Shown: in pieces, positions 61,975-64,000 of the stretch
Position numbering within the stretch: position 1 is the first letter of the stretch
Layout: each line of letters begins with the position of its first letter
DNA from: Microbacterium ureisolvens
GTDB lineage: Bacteria; Actinomycetota; Actinomycetes; Actinomycetales; Microbacteriaceae
DNA length: 64,000 nucleotides
Assembly: GCF_019511645.1 (NCBI RefSeq)
Contig: NZ_JAEUAX010000006.1
Coordinates: 186,001 to 250,000 of the forward strand
Direction: 5' to 3'
The notes under the pieces: generated by a model
What the model was told of the DNA's origin: nothing
The model's database searches: none
The model's input: only the letters and a program-made list of their open reading frames with translations
Made by a program: the position numbers and the translations under genes

Positions 61975-62724
61975 TCAGGCGGGCTGCGCGGGCTTCGTGC
62001 GCACCGGTCCCATCCACGTCGCCACCAGCACCGACGTGATCGCGCCCGCGGCCATGATCGCGGCGAGCACCACGATCTGGAAGCGACCGGCCTCGATCGG
62101 CGAGATGCCCCCGAAGATCGCGCCCACGAAGGCGCCGGGCAGCACGACGAGCCCGGTGGTCTTCGTCTGGTCGATCGCCGGCACCAGCGCGTCGCGCACG
62201 GCGCGGCGAGCGAGCTGCAGCGTCGATGTGCGCGGCCTTGCTCCGAGTGCGAGCCAGCCCTCGACCTCGTCCCAGTGATCCGCGATCGCGGTCGTGAACA
62301 TGCGGCCGGTCAGGGTCGCGATGCTCATCGCGTTGCCGATGACGATCGCCCCGATGGCGAGCGCGTAGCGCGTCGTCAGCTCCAGCGCGCCCGTCGCGAA
62401 TACCGCCGTCGTCGCGACGAGAACGCCCGCCGCGATCGAGGATCCCATCATGAGGGCAGCGCGGCCGGACCAGCCGACGCGACCCGTCGCGACGGAGGTC
62501 GCGATCGTGAACATGACCACGAGCGCGACGGCGATCCACATCGGGCTGGTGATGACGCCGGTGAGGATGACGCTGATGACGGCGAGCTGCACGGCGCCGC
62601 GCAGGATCGCCACCACCGGCGCCCACAGGCCGGGGATGCGGAACGCCGCGAGCACGGCGGTCGTGATGACCGCGAGCACGAGCACGCCGACGAGCGTCGG
62701 ACCGAGGTCGGCGGGCAGGCTCAC
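61975..62724 (-). CDS. fetB: UPF0014/FetB-family membrane protein
   Basis: Protein of 249 residues with seven hydrophobic segments. The family pattern is visible: RIPGLWAPVVAILRGAVQLAVISVIL, IVIGNAMSIATLT, the cytosolic stretch ARRAVRDALVPAIDQTKTTGLVVLPGAFVGAI. In E. coli FetB is the permease of an iron exporter with ATPase FetA; no such ATPase gene lies within the window next to it. Start ATG 62724. Confidence 0.88.
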   Translation of the reverse strand: MSLPADLGPTLVGVLVLAVITTAVLAAFRIPGLWAPVVAILRGAVQLAVISVILTGVITSPMWIAVALVVMFTIATSVATGRVGWSGRAALMMGSSIAAGVLVATTAVFATGALELTTRYALAIGAIVIGNAMSIATLTGRMFTTAIADHWDEVEGWLALGARPRTSTLQLARRAVRDALVPAIDQTKTTGLVVLPGAFVGAIFGGISPIEAGRFQIVVLAAIMAAGAITSVLVATWMGPVRTKPAQPA

Positions 62725-62816
62725 GGTCGGAGCCTACCGAGACGCGCTCGGCGCCGAATCGAGTGACTTCTGCCAGGCTCATCGTGTCCGACACGCCTCG
62801 AGACGGATGGAATGAC

Positions 62817-63068
62817 ATGGCCGAGCTGCGCTTCTCCTGGGTGGACGTCTTCGCCGAGACGCCTGTGACCGGCAATCCGCTCGCGCTGGTGCCCGGTGCC
62901 GACGGGCTGAGGGAACGGGAGATGCGCGCCATCGCGCGGGAGTTCAACCAGTCCGAGACGACGTTCCTCGTCACACCGACAGCCCCCGGCGCGGACTACC
63001 GCCTGCGCTCGTTCACGGCGGCCGGAGTGGAGGTGCTGGGCGCCGGCCACAACGCGATGGGCGCGGTC
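62817..63068 (+). pseudogene. Truncated PhzF-family isomerase gene (5' part only)
   Basis: From ATG 62817 the frame encodes about 84 residues of PhzF similarity: WVDVFAETPVTGNPLALVPG, then AREFNQSETTFLVTP, LRSFTAAGVEVLGAGHNAMGAV. This is the N-terminal quarter of a family usually near 270-300 residues and includes the catalytic Glu position (NQSET). After GAV near 63068 the similarity ends abruptly and the frame runs on antisense through the MFS gene. The rest is absent, so the gene is a remnant. It is divergent from fetB. Confidence 0.75.
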
Positions 63069-63107
63069 CGTCGAGCTCGGCCACCATCGCGGAGGCACGC
63101 CCGGACT

Positions 63108-64000
63108 TCAGTGCTGCGCACGCCGGCGCATCGTGACCGCGGCGGTCACCGTCGCCACCGCCACCAGCGCGGTGAACACGAGCAGCACGGTCGTCTGCGG
63201 GACGAAGGCCAGAGCGACCCCGATCACCAGCACCGGCAGCGCGAGGCCGCAGTACGCGATGAGGAACATGAGGGCGAGCGTCTCGCCGCGTCGTCCCGGC
63301 TCGGCGAGGTCCGCCGCCGTGGCGATCGCCGACTTGAAGAGCACCCCGACCCCGACGCCGGCGACGACCGCTCCGGCGATGAACAGCGGCAGCGCGACCA
63401 GCACCGCCCCCACCGCGATGGCGACGAGCCCCACCGCGCAGCACACCGCCGCGAGCCCGAGCTGAGTCGCACGGCCCAGGCGCCCGAGCACGATCTGCGC
63501 CACCGCCGCCGAGCCGAAGACGGTGCACACCAGAGCTCCCGCGAGCAGGTGCCCCCGCTCCCCGAAGGTGACCCCGAGGATGGTCGGCGCGAGCGACGTG
63601 AAGAGCCCGAAGACGGCGAAGCCGGCGAATGCTCCGAAGCCGGCGGCGACGAACGTCGCGCGCGACCGCGGCGGCGCCGACACGCGCTGCGGGCGGTAGC
63701 GGCGGCGCGTCGCCACGACCGTCTCGGGCACGAGGGTCACCGCGATCGCCAGCACCAGCAGCACGATCAGGAACACCGCATGCGGGAGGTGCAGCGGCTC
63801 GGGGAGGAACTGGGCGAACAGCCCGCCGATGAGCGGCCCCAGCGCGAGCCCGCCCAGGTTCGCCGCGCCCGACACGGAGGCGGCGACGATGGTGTTCTCG
63901 TCGGGCCGCGCGCGGGAGCGGAGCTCGCCGAGGTGCGCGGTGGCGGTCGCCGTGAGGATGCCGATGCTCACACCGTTCACGAACCGGGCTGTGATGAGTC
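63108..64000 (-). CDS. MFS transporter, partial (5' end beyond the window)
   Basis: The visible 297 residues cover about the last nine membrane segments of a major facilitator. The window begins within LITARFVNGVSIGI, the third segment region, so the start lies beyond 64000. A cytosolic loop of about 25 residues (ATRRRYRPQRVSAPPRSRA) separates the halves. The stop at 63108 lies 39 bp after the end of PhzF similarity. Substrate unknown; the pattern is that of drug/sugar efflux members. Confidence 0.85.
   Translation of the reverse strand, partial: LITARFVNGVSIGILTATATAHLGELRSRARPDENTIVAASVSGAANLGGLALGPLIGGLFAQFLPEPLHLPHAVFLIVLLVLAIAVTLVPETVVATRRRYRPQRVSAPPRSRATFVAAGFGAFAGFAVFGLFTSLAPTILGVTFGERGHLLAGALVCTVFGSAAVAQIVLGRLGRATQLGLAAVCCAVGLVAIAVGAVLVALPLFIAGAVVAGVGVGVLFKSAIATAADLAEPGRRGETLALMFLIAYCGLALPVLVIGVALAFVPQTTVLLVFTALVAVATVTAAVTMRRRAQH

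Overview
The window comes from a high-GC actinobacterium, most likely Microbacteriaceae and close to Microbacterium. The evidence is the strong G/C bias at codon position 3, the many GTG starts, genes whose -10 hexamer sits 6-7 nt before the start codon (leaderless style), and chromosomal families typical of that group: a SipW-type signal peptidase with tandem alternate-signal-peptide proteins, a DUF4383 protein, an UPF0014/FetB protein and a ChlI-VWA pair. No database search was run; all family names rest on motifs read by eye.

Layout. 1-2.3 kb is chromosome (methyltransferase and two small membrane proteins). From 2369 to 32138 lies an integrated mobile element of about 29.8 kb. It is bounded by a 21-bp direct repeat that forms the T-arm/acceptor end of a tRNA-like sequence at 2316-2388, with further repeats (ACTTTGCCCAC type) inside both ends that look like integrase arm sites. 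It carries a tyrosine integrase, an excisionase-like protein, a MobF-type relaxase-helicase with a 9-bp iteron array beside it, a second HTH protein and a tRNA-Arg(CCT), but no recognisable type IV secretion genes, so it looks like an integrative mobilizable element. Its cargo is almost entirely defence-like: an HTH/zeta-kinase pair, a HEPN protein, NERD, NYN/OST-HTH and PD-(D/E)XK-like proteins, a PLD-like protein, a type III restriction-modification system, a DUF262+HEPN pair, two HNH endonucleases, a DEDDh exonuclease-BRCT protein, and a modified-base-restriction-like nuclease coupled to a Nudix hydrolase. An IS110 transposase sits near the right end.

32.1-48.4 kb is chromosome. Just past the right junction is a decayed fragment of the membrane gene found at 46.8-47.5 kb. 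A SnoaL-like gene has a promoter bracketed by palindromic operators, with a TetR gene downstream. Then follows a roughly 10-kb catabolic cluster (amino-acid dehydrogenase, HisC-like aminotransferase, YitT, APC permease, cupin, GntR regulator, gamma-glutamyltransferase, DHDPS-like lyase, alpha/beta hydrolase, DUF1275, FAD monooxygenase). Every transcription unit in it has a copy or near-copy of ATTGCATGCAAT placed on its promoter, defining a local GntR regulon.

48.6-64 kb holds the SipW secretion cluster, a GH130 enzyme, an ABM-domain protein, the VWA/ChlI-like pair, a two-component system, a macrodomain protein, a quinone oxidoreductase, FetB, a truncated PhzF gene and the 3' part of an MFS transporter that runs out of the window.
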